In this document: positions 1 through 9,811 of the stretch, piece after piece
Position numbering within the stretch: the stretch's first letter is position 1
Layout: the number at the start of each line of letters is the position of its first letter
From: Gp6-AA40 sp035649635
GTDB taxonomy: Bacteria; Acidobacteriota; Vicinamibacteria; Vicinamibacterales; UBA2999
Direction of reading: 5' to 3'
NCBI GenBank assembly: GCA_035649635.1
Contig: DASRJE010000140.1
Span: 1 to 64,000, forward strand
Length of the DNA: 64,000 nt
Program-made: the position numbers and the translations under genes
The notes under the pieces: generated by a model
Told to the model about the DNA's origin: nothing
The model's input: the letters and a program-made list of their open reading frames with translations, nothing else
Database searches by the model: none

Positions 1-1
1 C

Positions 2-2663
2 GGCCCGTATGAGATCACTGCCCTCATTGGCGAGGGCGGCATGGGCAAGGTCTGGCGAGCGCACCACACGGCGCTTAACCGGGACGACGCCCTGAAGGTG
101 CTGCCGGATGCATTTGCGTCAGACCCTGACCGCCTCGCGCGATTCCGGCGAGAGGCACAAGTCCTCGCCTCGCTCAATCATCCCAACATCGCCCATGTCT
201 ATGGCCTGGAGCAGGCAGACGGAATCCAGGCACTTGTCATGGAACTGGTCGAAGGACGGACGCTCGGGGACCGAATCGCGGAAGGGCCAATCCCGAACGA
301 TGATGCGCTCCCCATCGCGAGGCAGATCGCCGAGGCGCTCGAGGCCGCTCACGAACAGGGCATCATCCATCGTGATTTGAAGCCCGCGAACATCAAGGTG
401 CGGCCTGACGGTACGGTGAAGGTGCTCGACTTCGGGCTCGCCAAGGCGATGGAGCCCGCAGGCGCAATGGCGGCGAACAACTCGATATCACCCACCATCA
501 CCTCGCCCGCGATGATGACCGGCGTGGGCATGATCCTCGGCACGGCGGCCTACATGTCTCCGGAGCAGGCACGCGGCAAGCCCGTTGACAAGCGTGCCGA
601 CATCTGGGCGTTCGGGTGCGTGCTCTACGAAATGCTGGCCGGCCATACGTTGTTCGCGCGCCCTACGACGTCGGACACGATCGCGGCAGTTCTCGAGCAC
701 GAGCCCGACTGGAACGCATTGCCGGCCACGATGCCGTTGTCCGTCAGGCGGCTACTGGCGCGGTGTCTCGACAAAGATCTCAGACGCCGCCTGCAACACA
801 TAGGCGATGCGCGAATCGAGATCGAAGACGTGCTCAGCGGGGCTGCCGGCGCGCCTGCGGACAGGGCGGAGGCAGGCGCGCGACAGCGACGGACTGCTCG
901 CCTGTCCTGGTCGGTAGCGATGGTGGCCTCTGTCGTGGCCCTCATCGCCGTCGCCGCGTTGATGTGGGTCGTTCGCAGCACGCTGCGGGCACCGCCGTTG
1001 CGTATCTCACGCATGACGATCGCATCGTCCGGCGCGACCGCAGTTGCGCCGGGCATAAATCGGAGCCTTGCGATTACGCCCGACGGCTCGCGCGTGGTCT
1101 ATGTCGGCAATGGCGGGCGCCAAATCTTCGTCCGCCCGCTCGATGAACTGGAGGCGACGGCCATCGTGACGGGCGCCGCTCCTCTGAACTTCGTCTTCGT
1201 CGCACCCGATGGTCAAAACGTCGGATTCGAGGAGGGCGCCACGATCAAGAAGGTGGCCATCACCGGTGGGCCGATCACGACGTTTGCAAAGTCCATCGCC
1301 CATCAGGGAGCGACATGGGCGCCAGACGACACGGTCGTCATCGGCAGCTATACCGCCGGACTGCAGCGAGTGTCACCCGGCGGTGTGGCCGCCGTGCTCA
1401 CATTGACCGGTCCGGGCGAGCGGGCTCACGCCTGGCCCGAGATGCTGCCGGGTGGCCGCGCGGTGCTCTTTACAGTGATCGCCACCACGGGCGGGATCGA
1501 AGCCGCGCAGGTCGCGGTGCTCGACCTCACGACGGATAAGTACACCGTGCTGATGCGGGGCGGCAGCCACGCGCACTACGTTTCGAGTGGCCACCTTGTC
1601 TACACGGCTGGCGGAACCTTGAAAGCCGTCCCGTTCGACGTCGTCGGCCTGAAAACGCACGGGACGCCAGTGACGGTGCTGCCGCATCTGGTGACGCCGC
1701 CGACAGGAGGGGGCCAGTTTGTCGTGGCTGCCGACGGCACGCTCGCGTACGTGGACGCGCCAGACGCGACATCCGCGAACGCGAGGACGCTGGTGTGGGT
1801 TGATCGGCAGGCCCGCGAGGAGCCCCTGACGGCGGAGGCGCGGCCCTACACACAACCTCGCATTTCACCGGACGGGACGCGAGTGGCTCTGGCCATGACT
1901 CAGGGCGCTGACTCCGACATCTGGATGTGGGACCTCGCCCGCCGCACACTCAACCAGGTGACATTCCCTCCTTCCGGATATTTCTTTCCCGTGTGGACGC
2001 CGGACGGGCGTCGCCTGATCTTCGGCCAACCGGGTGCTCGTCTGTTCTGGCAGCTCGCCGACGGCACCGGGGCGACCGAAGAGCTCGCCAGCAGTGCCGG
2101 GCTTCCATCGGGTGTGACGCCAGACGGCTCGGGAGTGCTCCTTTCCCCAGGAGGCCGCGATCTGATGATGCTGGAGCTCGACACGCGCCGCATCCGAACA
2201 CTGCTTCAAACACCGGCGAATGAGCGCAACGGCATCGTGTCACCCAACGGTCACTGGTTGGTCTACGAATCGGACAGCTCAATGCGATTCGAGATCTACG
2301 TAAAGCAGTATCCCGACATGAAGGGGCAATGGAAGATCTCGACGGCCGACGGCCGGCGGCACGCGGCCGCTCTGGGCGCCGAACGGGCAAGAGCTGTTCT
2401 ATGTGGCGCCTGACGGCGCCATCATGGCCGTGCGTGTCCACCCTCGCGACGGGGCCTGGAGCCATGACAGCCCAGCGAAGGTTTTCGCGGGGTCGTACTT
2501 AACCGGTGCCCCGGTGAGCGGCCGGAACTATGACGTGGCCTCGGACGGTAAACGCTTCCTCATGATCAAGGAGGCCGCCAGCCAGGCCAGTCACGCCGCA
2601 CCGCAGATCGTTGTCGTCCAGAACTGGCTAAATGAGTTGAAGCGCCTCGTGTCGACCAAGTAG
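2..2663 (+). CDS. Ser/Thr protein kinase with TolB-type propeller; 5' end outside window, frameshifted near 3' end
   Basis: The frame is open from base 2, so the start codon lies before the window. A Hanks-type kinase domain is visible: glycine loop GEGGMGKV (29-52), lysine in DALKVLP, catalytic HRDLKPAN (HRD at 368-376), DFG (428-436) and SPEQARG in the activation segment. One membrane segment follows (about 907-972), then a long extracytoplasmic TolB/WD40-like propeller with repeated TPDG/SPDG turns. Such kinase-propeller receptors are common in Acidobacteriota; the ligand is unknown. The frame stops at 2413, but the family-typical ending (FYVAPDGAIMAV ... NWLNELKRLV) continues in the +1 frame to 2663. 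Removing one C at about 2353-2354 would join the two into an uninterrupted STADGGGTRPLWAPNGQELFY. Either the gene is broken or the base is a sequencing error. Confidence 0.85.
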
Positions 2664-2793
2664 TTGAGGCGACTCTGCTCACCAGCCAGCAAAATGGCAG
2701 ATAGATAACGTATTCGCCTTATGTCAGCGGATCGGATGCTCGCACAAATTGCGCACTATCGAGACAGCGGCTTCGACCGACCGGCTTTGCGAG

Positions 2794-4488
2794 TTATTTC
2801 CTCATCTCATCGAGCGCCTTCACTCCGGATCGCATGGCGAGCCACCACGTTGCCATGCAGACGGTCCCCGCCGCGCTGAAGCTCGTGACAATCATCGCGT
2901 AGCGCTCGGGCGTCAGGCGATACCGGAAGCGCGCGGTCTGCGCCATCAGGTACATCGACGATGGCCAACCGACCAGCACGATGGTGACAATGATCAAGGC
3001 AACGGCGGCAATCATGAACATGACGCCGCCGTAAGAGCCAGCGGCCTGAGTGGCATCGGCGTTGAAGCGTGGATACCGCGCGCCGAGGCCGCACGCCAGG
3101 CCCACGAGGGCAAATGTCAGGAAGAAGATCGTCGCCGCTGCCATCAGCTTCAGGAACGGATCGACGCCCAGCAACTGATTCGCCGCGATGGTCAGCGCCT
3201 CGGTGAAGAGCAGCACCGGCAACACGGCGGTCCAGAACTTCGACCAGAGAAAGTCGTGCATCGAGATCGGCGACGTCCGGATGATCCAGAATGCGGACCC
3301 TTCGGCCGAGACCGCCGGAAACACGAAGCGCACCGCGACGGTTGCCATCACGAAGCCCGCCATCCCGAGATTGATGAACGCGTAGACGTTCTTGACGAAG
3401 CCGCTCATGTACGGGATGCGATCGAGATCGAGCACGCGGAAGTTGTAGAGATACAGCAGCACGAGCGCCAGCAGTGGCAGTAGCTGCACCCACTGACTGA
3501 CGTCGCGCAGGAAGATCTTTACGTCCTTCACGAGGAGCTGACGGCGAACCGGCGACAGCGGCAACATTGACGCCGCCAGATCCAGCGTGCGGAAACGCGC
3601 GAACCTCGTTTTTGGCGCTTCCTGCGATCGGCTATAGCCGGCAAAATGCCAGCGGGCGTGGGCGGCGCCGAGCAAGACGGTCAATGCGCCGGCCGTCGTC
3701 CACAGCGCGGCCTGATGCAGCCAGTCGAAACCGCCCTGCACGGCCGCGAAGAGCGTTTCCCCCGCCCAGAACGAGGGCAGCATCGGCGTGATGGGCGATT
3801 GCAGCGTCGCGAAGAAGTCTGTGATGTCCGGCAGCGATTCGACCCGCAGGAGGCGCTCAGGCTGGATGAACCGCAGGAGCAGCACCACGGCCGCCGCGAA
3901 CCCGAGCCCCATCAGCATGAGCAGATCGCGCGCGCGCCTGGCCGGAAACACGTTGACGACAAACAGCGTGCACGCCGAACCGAGGGCAACGGGAATGACC
4001 GAGAACGGAAGTACCGTGGCAATCGTGGTGGCGTAGAACCCGTAGGGCGCGCATCGTCCCACGCCAATGCCGATGAGCACGGGCGCCATGAAGATGATGA
4101 CCATCCATGACGCCGACCCCACGGTGCGCGCGAAGCGCGCGTGGAAGAAGCGCCGCGCCGCCACTGGGCTCGCCATGAGGAGCCGGAGATCGTCGGACAG
4201 GAAGAACGTCGACAGCGATGTGACCACGCCGCTGAACGCCAGGAACGCGAGGAAGGTCAGGAACAACCACGACAAGCCAAGCCGCAGCAGGTAATCGCCG
4301 AACTCTTCGTAGGCTGCGAGCTGCGTGGTCACCCAATAGGCGCCGTAGAACAACACACCCGATACGACGACGCCGATCGAGCCAAAGACGATTCCGCGAA
4401 GCAGATCGCCCTTCTCACGCCGGCGCACACGGTTGCGCGACGCCCATGCGTGCGGCAGCAGCAGGAAGGGAAACGGTTGCGTCGACAT
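2794..4488 (-). CDS. ABC exporter permease, large multi-spanning subunit
   Basis: A 564-residue, very hydrophobic protein with roughly 12 predicted membrane segments in two halves, starting MSTQPFPFLLLPHAW. It has no ATPase motifs. The ATP-binding subunit gene lies 3 bases upstream (ends at 4492), so the two make one exporter of the ABC-2 type. I recognise the general architecture of the large putative ABC exporter permeases but not the substrate. It is the last gene of a three-gene minus-strand operon (transglutaminase, ATPase, permease). Confidence 0.8.
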   Translation of the reverse strand: MSTQPFPFLLLPHAWASRNRVRRREKGDLLRGIVFGSIGVVVSGVLFYGAYWVTTQLAAYEEFGDYLLRLGLSWLFLTFLAFLAFSGVVTSLSTFFLSDDLRLLMASPVAARRFFHARFARTVGSASWMVIIFMAPVLIGIGVGRCAPYGFYATTIATVLPFSVIPVALGSACTLFVVNVFPARRARDLLMLMGLGFAAAVVLLLRFIQPERLLRVESLPDITDFFATLQSPITPMLPSFWAGETLFAAVQGGFDWLHQAALWTTAGALTVLLGAAHARWHFAGYSRSQEAPKTRFARFRTLDLAASMLPLSPVRRQLLVKDVKIFLRDVSQWVQLLPLLALVLLYLYNFRVLDLDRIPYMSGFVKNVYAFINLGMAGFVMATVAVRFVFPAVSAEGSAFWIIRTSPISMHDFLWSKFWTAVLPVLLFTEALTIAANQLLGVDPFLKLMAAATIFFLTFALVGLACGLGARYPRFNADATQAAGSYGGVMFMIAAVALIIVTIVLVGWPSSMYLMAQTARFRYRLTPERYAMIVTSFSAAGTVCMATWWLAMRSGVKALDEMRK

Positions 4489-4491
4489 CCG

Positions 4492-5244
4492 CTACACTTC
4501 GTCGATTTCCTGGAGAGCGCTGCCACCGGTGAGCTTCAGAAACACCGAGGTGAGGTGTTCGTCGGCGCTGCCCCCCGCCATTTGCTTGACTTCGTCCACC
4601 GTGCCATGGGCGATGATGCGCCCCTTCTGAATAATGCTCACGCGATGGCACATCTCCTGGGCGACCTCGAGAGTGTGCGTGCTCATCAGAATCGCGACAC
4701 CGCGCTCGCTCATGCGCCTGAAGACGTCTTTGATCAGTCGCGCGCCGCGCGGATCCAATCCCACCATCGGTTCGTCCACGGCCACCGCCTGGGGCCGATG
4801 GAGGAAAGCAGAACTCATCACCAGGCGTTGCTTCATCCCGTGGGAGAAGCTTTCGATCAACTGGTCCTCCCACTGGCGCAGCTCGAAGAGATCGAGCATC
4901 TCGTGCACGCGGCCGGCGACGTTGCCATTACCAAATCCGTACAACCCCGCGTGGAACGTCAGGAACTCACCGGCCGTGAGCTTGTCGTAGATGAACGGCC
5001 GATCGGGAATGAAGCCGAGAGCGCGCTTCGCCTCTTCCGGATCGCGTTCGAGATCGTGGTTGTCGACAAGGATGCGGCCCGACGTCGGTTTGAGCAGGCC
5101 GGCGATCATCCGCATCGTCGTGGTCTTCCCGGCGCCGTTGGGGCCGAGGAATCCATGAATCTCACCGGGCTTCACGGCGAGCGTGACGCCATCAACGGCC
5201 CTGAAGCGACCGTACTCCTTCACAAGATCTTGAACGGCAATCAT
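4492..5244 (-). CDS. ABC transporter ATP-binding protein
   Basis: A 250-residue nucleotide-binding subunit. It has Walker A GPNGAGKT at residues 34-41, signature SHGMKQR at about 134-140, Walker B AVDEP at about 155-159 followed by GLDP, and a switch histidine in STHTLE. The start at MIAVQDLVKEYG is chosen because its ATG overlaps the TGA of the upstream transglutaminase gene (ATGA at 5241-5244), a typical translational coupling; longer frames upstream run through that gene in the wrong frame. It energises the permease encoded 3 bases downstream. The substrate is unknown. Confidence 0.92.
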   Translation of the reverse strand: MIAVQDLVKEYGRFRAVDGVTLAVKPGEIHGFLGPNGAGKTTTMRMIAGLLKPTSGRILVDNHDLERDPEEAKRALGFIPDRPFIYDKLTAGEFLTFHAGLYGFGNGNVAGRVHEMLDLFELRQWEDQLIESFSHGMKQRLVMSSAFLHRPQAVAVDEPMVGLDPRGARLIKDVFRRMSERGVAILMSTHTLEVAQEMCHRVSIIQKGRIIAHGTVDEVKQMAGGSADEHLTSVFLKLTGGSALQEIDEV

Positions 5245-6908
5245 TGAGGGCTCCGGTTGTGTGCTGCGGCTTTCGATCGCTCGCATCGGCAACCGTTGGT
5301 GGCGGCGCGAGGGAGCTCGATCGCGAGCGCGTCGGCGGCCGGCGCTACGATCTCCGCCTGGCGACCGACGATCACGCGGTCGGTCCCGGGCGCGAGCTCG
5401 AGGGCCAGCACCGTCATCTTCAATCGACCGATGAGCGGCAGAATCGCCGCCTGTCGATCGAGGCCGCCGCGGACGAGTCGAAGATGTGTGGCGTCGGCCG
5501 GGAACTGGTTGAGCGTGGGATCGACCGGCAGCCACATGCCGAGACCAGATGCTTCCGCGAGGTACACCTCCGGCCAGGCGTGGTAATAGAAAGCGCCGTG
5601 CATGAACACGAGGCCGACGGCAATCCGCGCCGGGATGCCGATTGAGCGGGCCATGGCAACAAACAGCGCCGTGTGTTCGTTGCAGTCGCCAACCCTGGTG
5701 CGCAGCACGTCGCGGGCGGATGGCAAGCTGACCGTCGGTTTCTTGTCGAGGAGCCCGCTGACGTGGCGGGTCAGGCGTTCCGCCCGATCGCGATCGCCCA
5801 CGGCTTCACGTACCGCTCGTTCGGCTTCCGCGCGAATCTGCGGATCGTCGCTCTCGATGAGCGGCTCCGGGGCCAGAAAGCTCTTCGCGTTGGAATCTGC
5901 GGCGCCTGGCAGCAAGAGCCGTGCATCGACGAGCTCGATCACATTTCCAACGCGCTTCTGCCCCACACCATCAATGTCAGACGACAACTCCGCGCCTTCG
6001 AGGCGAAGCTTGAGGCGACGCACATCACGAGGTTCATCGATGCGCTCCGCCGTGATGGGGACGACAGCGGCAGCCTTTAGTAGATCCGCCTGAATCCGCC
6101 CGGGGACGGAAAGCCCCTGCGCGCGTTCAGCTGGTTCCCGCACGGTGATCAACCCAAGCGGGCTCTCCTCCCTGACGACTTCGCCGGTGTCCGTTACCCA
6201 CGACGTCGTCTGCAACCCACCAAAAGCCATATCCACACGAAATGCCGGGAGGATGGTGTCGTTGGCGCGAACCACGCTTCGATCGCGTACGTCAATCAGG
6301 ACCTTCGCGCTCTGCAGCGTCGCCGGGTCGAGCACAGTCCATTCGTGATGCGTGCCCGGCACGAGACGTTTGTTCGCGAGAAGCCGCGACAGATTCTGCG
6401 AGACCACAGGCGCCTCGGGCAGCTCGCGCGACTCCGTTCGCGTGACGCCTCCTGACGTGATCGCCAGATTCAAGCGCCACGCCGTCGTCTGCGAGGGTCC
6501 ATCAACCGTTCCCCTCACCGCAATTGGGCCCGTGCCCGGGTCGAGCGAGAACTCGAAGCTTCTCAGCGTGAACGATGTGTCGACGCGTGCGGTCGTGCGA
6601 ATTCGAGCAGCGGTGTCCTGCCCGAGCAGCAGCATCTGCAGGCGGCCGTCTTCCTGCAGTTCGAACCCATCATCGGTCGGTGTGGTCTGGCTGACGGTGA
6701 AACCGATCTTCTCACCGCGGTAGTACACCCCGCGCCACACGGCGGCGGATCCATAGCGCGCCAGATCAGTCGCAAGGTTGGCGGATGACGGGTGCCCGTA
6801 CGACCGCGCCACCAGCGCCGCCATCGTCGCAACCCAGGCCACGAGAACGAGGAGCGCGAGCGGCGCCGTGATGGCGCGCGGCAGGGGTCTTAAGAATGTG
6901 AACGACAC
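5241..6908 (-). CDS. Membrane-anchored transglutaminase-like protein
   Basis: A 555-residue protein with one N-terminal membrane segment (about residues 15-35) and a long extracytoplasmic part. The C-terminal third is a transglutaminase/cysteine-protease-like core: Cys409 in RVGDCNEHT, His443 in FYYHAWPEVY and Asp463 in LPVDPTL form the expected Cys-His-Asp triad. The middle region (about 60-300) is beta-rich, as in other periplasmic transglutaminase-like proteins. It is the first gene of the operon with the ABC exporter and overlaps the ATPase gene by 4 bases, which suggests a joint role at the cell envelope. Whether it cross-links or hydrolyses peptides cannot be told from sequence. Confidence 0.85.
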   Translation of the reverse strand: MSFTFLRPLPRAITAPLALLVLVAWVATMAALVARSYGHPSSANLATDLARYGSAAVWRGVYYRGEKIGFTVSQTTPTDDGFELQEDGRLQMLLLGQDTAARIRTTARVDTSFTLRSFEFSLDPGTGPIAVRGTVDGPSQTTAWRLNLAITSGGVTRTESRELPEAPVVSQNLSRLLANKRLVPGTHHEWTVLDPATLQSAKVLIDVRDRSVVRANDTILPAFRVDMAFGGLQTTSWVTDTGEVVREESPLGLITVREPAERAQGLSVPGRIQADLLKAAAVVPITAERIDEPRDVRRLKLRLEGAELSSDIDGVGQKRVGNVIELVDARLLLPGAADSNAKSFLAPEPLIESDDPQIRAEAERAVREAVGDRDRAERLTRHVSGLLDKKPTVSLPSARDVLRTRVGDCNEHTALFVAMARSIGIPARIAVGLVFMHGAFYYHAWPEVYLAEASGLGMWLPVDPTLNQFPADATHLRLVRGGLDRQAAILPLIGRLKMTVLALELAPGTDRVIVGRQAEIVAPAADALAIELPRAATNGCRCERSKAAAHNRSPQ

Positions 6909-6985
6909 CGATACCTGCTCGGACTATCGGTGTGGGAAATCAGTACCAGTAGAGCCGACGAAATCGCTTTGGCGAGAGGCGCACC

Positions 6986-7071
6986 CCTGTCAACTCCCAA
7001 CTTCCAATTTCCAACTTTCAAGGAATCCGGCTGCTTTGGGAGTTGGGAGTTGGAGATTGGGCGTTGACAGG
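6986..7071. repeat. Intergenic inverted repeat of the CAACTCCCAACTTCCAA type
   Basis: The gap between the transglutaminase gene and egtD holds short pyrimidine-rich units (CAACTCCCAACTTCCAA) followed, after a spacer, by the complementary purine-rich units (TTGGGAGTTGGGAGTTGG). The outer arms CCTGTCAAC (6986-6994) and GTTGACAGG (7063-7071) pair exactly. It is more AT-rich than the genes around it. Related stretches lie at 27391-27439 and 35836-35893. Confidence 0.7.
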
Positions 7072-7086
7072 TTCTTCAGCATCCTG

Positions 7087-8049
7087 TCAGACCTTGAACA
7101 GCGTCAGAGCGAACCGTGCATTCTCGTCAATCCACTGCTCACCGAGTTGGAACCCGGCATCTCGTCCCTGGGCCAGCACCTGGTCCGGATCGTACTTGTA
7201 AGAGCTCTCCGTCCAGATCCACTCGTTCTTCTTGAACTCGATTTCGAGATCGGCCTCCGAGATACGCACCAACTGCTGACGGGTGCTGACGAGATGCATT
7301 TCGATGCGGCTCTCCGATGGATTCCAGAGCGCCCGATGCGCGAAGCCATCGAGGTCGAATGTGCCGCCGAGCTCGTCGTTGATTCGTCGCAGCAGGTTGC
7401 GGTTGAAGGCTGCCGTGACCTGCAGGGGATCGTCATAGGCAAGCTGCAGCACGCGCGGAGACTTGACGAGATCGGTCCCGAGCAGCAGGGCGTCTCCCTC
7501 GGTCAGCGAGCCGCGGATCCGGCGCAGCATGTCTCGCGCCGCGGGCGGATCGAAGTTGCCGATGTTCGAGCCGAGGAACAGCACGAGCCAATTACCATGG
7601 CTGCGATGGGTGGCGAGCCGCGCCAGGCCTTGTTCGTAGGTGCCTTGAAAAGCGGTGACCGGCATGGACGGCAGCGTGGCCAGCCGCGCGCGAGCGCTCA
7701 TGAGCGCCGCGCCAGAGATGTCGATCAGGTGCACGCGTCGAAGCCGCTCGCCACCTTTCTCGAGCAGGACGGCGAGCTTCTCACCGTTTCCACAACCGAG
7801 CTCGGTGATGTTGAGCGGCCGCCGCAGCGGCTCGAGCATCGCGCGCGCATGACGCGCGAGCAGCGCCGTCTCGGCGCGCGTCACCTGGTACCACGGCAGC
7901 CGGCATATCGCGTCGAACAGCGCCGACCCCAACGCATCGTAGAAATAGCGCGACGGAAGTTGACGCGGTGTACGTTGAAGATAGTCCGCAACGTCCGACA
8001 CGAAATCGGTCCGAGCAGAGAGCCCAATACCATCCAGCGACAGCAGCAT
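7087..8049 (-). CDS. egtD: Histidine N-alpha-methyltransferase (ergothioneine synthesis)
   Basis: A 320-residue SAM-dependent methyltransferase of the EgtD family, which trimethylates histidine to hercynine. Visible hallmarks are PSRYFYDALGSALFDAI near the N-terminus, the SAM-binding ELGCGNGEK, LFLGSNIGNF and the C-terminal KKNEWIWTESSYKY segment. The ATG at 8049 is preferred because it overlaps the egtB stop by one base (TGATG at 8047-8051); an in-frame ATG at 8067 would lie inside egtB. It is co-transcribed with egtB. No egtA, egtC or egtE is seen nearby. Confidence 0.95.
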   Translation of the reverse strand: MLLSLDGIGLSARTDFVSDVADYLQRTPRQLPSRYFYDALGSALFDAICRLPWYQVTRAETALLARHARAMLEPLRRPLNITELGCGNGEKLAVLLEKGGERLRRVHLIDISGAALMSARARLATLPSMPVTAFQGTYEQGLARLATHRSHGNWLVLFLGSNIGNFDPPAARDMLRRIRGSLTEGDALLLGTDLVKSPRVLQLAYDDPLQVTAAFNRNLLRRINDELGGTFDLDGFAHRALWNPSESRIEMHLVSTRQQLVRISEADLEIEFKKNEWIWTESSYKYDPDQVLAQGRDAGFQLGEQWIDENARFALTLFKV

Positions 8050-9398
8050 CACACCTCTCCAGCGCAACGGAACGTGGCGTAGACGTAGGGATAGCGCGGA
8101 CGGAACCAGTTACGGAATCCACGCCGCACCAACGTCCGTGCAGTGAGCGGTGATGCTCCCTTCATGACGAAGTGATCACCGTCGAAGAAGTCCGCCGAGT
8201 ATTCCGGGTATGTCGGGAGAGGCTCGAAACCATCGAAGGGCCCGAACGGTGTCGATGTCCACTCCCACCCGTTGCCGATCAAATCGTGCACGCCAAACGC
8301 GCTCGCGCCCTCTGGATGCGCACCAACCGGCTCGGGATCCCAGCGCGTGAAATCGAAGTTGCCTGGCACTGGACTGGCGACGGTCTCTCCCCATGGGAAG
8401 CTGCGCTCGCGTCCTTCGGGCGTACCGAACGCCGCGCGTTGATACTCCGCCTCGGTTGGAAGACGAAACCTGCGCCAGCGTGCGTAGGCCGCCGCCTCTG
8501 CCCAGGTGACGTACACCGGCCACGTCTCCGGCAGCGGAACACGCTCGAACATCCCGCGCCAGAACCAGCGGTCGCTATCGTGCTCCCAGAAGGACGGGTG
8601 AGATACCTGAGCCGACTCGATCCACGCCCAGTCCTCCGGCCGCCACCACTGTGGTGCCCGGTAGCCACCTGCCTGGACGAATTCCATGAACTGTCCGTTG
8701 GTGACGTTGTAGACGTCGACGCTGAACTCGTTGACGTGAACACGATGCAGCGGGCACTCGTTATCCCACGCGAACACGTCTTCGCGAAGGTCAGTCCCCA
8801 GTGTGGCGAAGCCACTGCGGATACGCGCGTGGAGGGACGGGGCCGCGTGCGGAGAAGAGAGCGGCACCGTGTGATAGCCGCTCGGTTTGCGCTTCTGCGA
8901 GTAGGGCACCTGATGCCAGATATAGCCGAGCGTTTCCTGATGCATCTCCTCGTGTTCGAGGATGGTCCACAACGCTCGCCCGTGATCGAGCAACGGATCG
9001 CCCGGCCGCTCGAGATCGGCGCGTTCAATGGCCTGCTCGATCAGGCGATCGGCGGCCTCGACATACTGCCGGACTTCGGCGCGCGACGGCCACGCGGGGT
9101 TGCCGCGCGCGATCGACATCGCCTCGCTTTCGGGATCGATCCCGCGCGCGAAGATCGTCTCCAGGTGATCGTCGACGCCAGGGCGGCCAAGCGCCTTCTT
9201 GATCAGCGTGTTGACCGAGAAGGCGGGAATGTGTCCCTCGTAAAAGACGACCGGATTGCGGAGCGAGATTGGACGCTCGTAATATGCCGACTCGTCCAGC
9301 AGGTCGAAGAGTGCGCGGGTCCGGCGTCTATTCGCTGTAAATCGCTCGAGCGCGCCGGCGCGATCGAGCAACGTGGTTGGAGGCCCAAGCTGAGGCAT
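8049..9398 (-). CDS. egtB: Ergothioneine sulfoxide synthase
   Basis: A 449-residue non-haem iron enzyme that joins hercynine to a thiol (cysteine or gamma-glutamylcysteine) with oxygen. The N-terminal DinB-like domain has the iron-binding helix EHEEMHQET; the C-terminal FGE-sulfatase domain contains FAWDNECPLHRV, NGQFMEFVQAGGY, RLPTEAEYQRAA and the end motif RRGFRNWFRPRYPY. It sits directly upstream of egtD in a tight two-gene operon. The length is normal for the family. Confidence 0.95.
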   Translation of the reverse strand: MPQLGPPTTLLDRAGALERFTANRRRTRALFDLLDESAYYERPISLRNPVVFYEGHIPAFSVNTLIKKALGRPGVDDHLETIFARGIDPESEAMSIARGNPAWPSRAEVRQYVEAADRLIEQAIERADLERPGDPLLDHGRALWTILEHEEMHQETLGYIWHQVPYSQKRKPSGYHTVPLSSPHAAPSLHARIRSGFATLGTDLREDVFAWDNECPLHRVHVNEFSVDVYNVTNGQFMEFVQAGGYRAPQWWRPEDWAWIESAQVSHPSFWEHDSDRWFWRGMFERVPLPETWPVYVTWAEAAAYARWRRFRLPTEAEYQRAAFGTPEGRERSFPWGETVASPVPGNFDFTRWDPEPVGAHPEGASAFGVHDLIGNGWEWTSTPFGPFDGFEPLPTYPEYSADFFDGDHFVMKGASPLTARTLVRRGFRNWFRPRYPYVYATFRCAGEV

Positions 9399-9430
9399 CG
9401 CACATCACCTCGAATCTCCGAGCTTACTAC

Positions 9431-9448
9431 GGCGGGTCTAGACCCGCC
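9431..9448. repeat. Palindrome GGCGGGTCTAGACCCGCC (REP-like, copy 1)
   Basis: A perfect 18-base palindrome upstream of egtB and in front of thiS. It belongs to a family seen at four places in the window (also 9733-9780, 38964-39025 and 48765-48787) built on GGCGGGTCT...AGACCCGCC, often followed by GCTAC or CTCTAC. Confidence 0.75.
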
Positions 9449-9534
9449 GCCTTGACTTGCTCGAATACCGAGCAGTACGCTGAGAACGCACGGCTTTCCG
9501 CCTATTCGACGCCTTCCAGTCGAGTCTGGTTACA

Positions 9535-9735
9535 GTGACGATCACACTCAACGGCGAACGCTTCGAGCTCGACGGTCCCAAATCGGTTACCGCGTTGCTC
9601 GTGCAGCTCGACATCGATCCACGACGCGTCGCCGTGGAACATAACCTCAACATCATCAAGCGCCAGACGTTTTCAGATGTCCTGATTGGCGAGGGCGACA
9701 CTGTCGAGATCGTGAATTTCGTCGGCGGTGGCTAG
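9535..9735 (+). CDS. thiS: Thiamine sulfur-carrier protein ThiS
   Basis: A 66-residue ubiquitin-like protein of normal ThiS length. It begins MTITLNGERFEL and ends in the essential glycine tail (EIVNFVGGG), whose terminal carboxyl is adenylated and thiocarboxylated to give sulfur to the thiazole ring. The ATG at 9535 has only a weak ribosome-binding site. thiG follows after a REP-like repeat, so the pair forms a small thiazole-synthesis unit; thiF, thiH and thiO are not in the window. Confidence 0.93.
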   Translation: MTITLNGERFELDGPKSVTALLVQLDIDPRRVAVEHNLNIIKRQTFSDVLIGEGDTVEIVNFVGGG

Positions 9736-9780
9736 CGGCGGGTCCTTGCTGTACGTAGCGGCGGGTCTTCAGATCCGCCG
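9733..9780. repeat. REP-like repeat between thiS and thiG (copy 2)
   Basis: Two direct copies of TAGCGGCGGGTC (9733-9744 and 9756-9767); the second is followed by TTCAGATCCGCCG, so it can fold back on itself. The first TAG is the thiS stop codon. The repeat fills the thiS-thiG gap. It would encode an unnatural N-terminus if thiG were started at 9728. Confidence 0.7.
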
Positions 9781-9811
9781 TTGGATCGTTGTTCGTAAGG
9801 GAGCTGGAAAG

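Noticed and set aside
2749..3483. Long plus-strand open frames opposite the permease and others (for example 4141-5247, 26280-27365, 39606-41261, 44162-45427)
   Set aside because: They are antisense to well-supported genes, rich in Arg/His/Gln without family motifs, and follow the codon pattern of the real strand.
9728..9811. thiG start at 9728
   Set aside because: It overlaps thiS, encodes repeat-derived residues, and a better ribosome-binding site and N-terminus exist at 9812.
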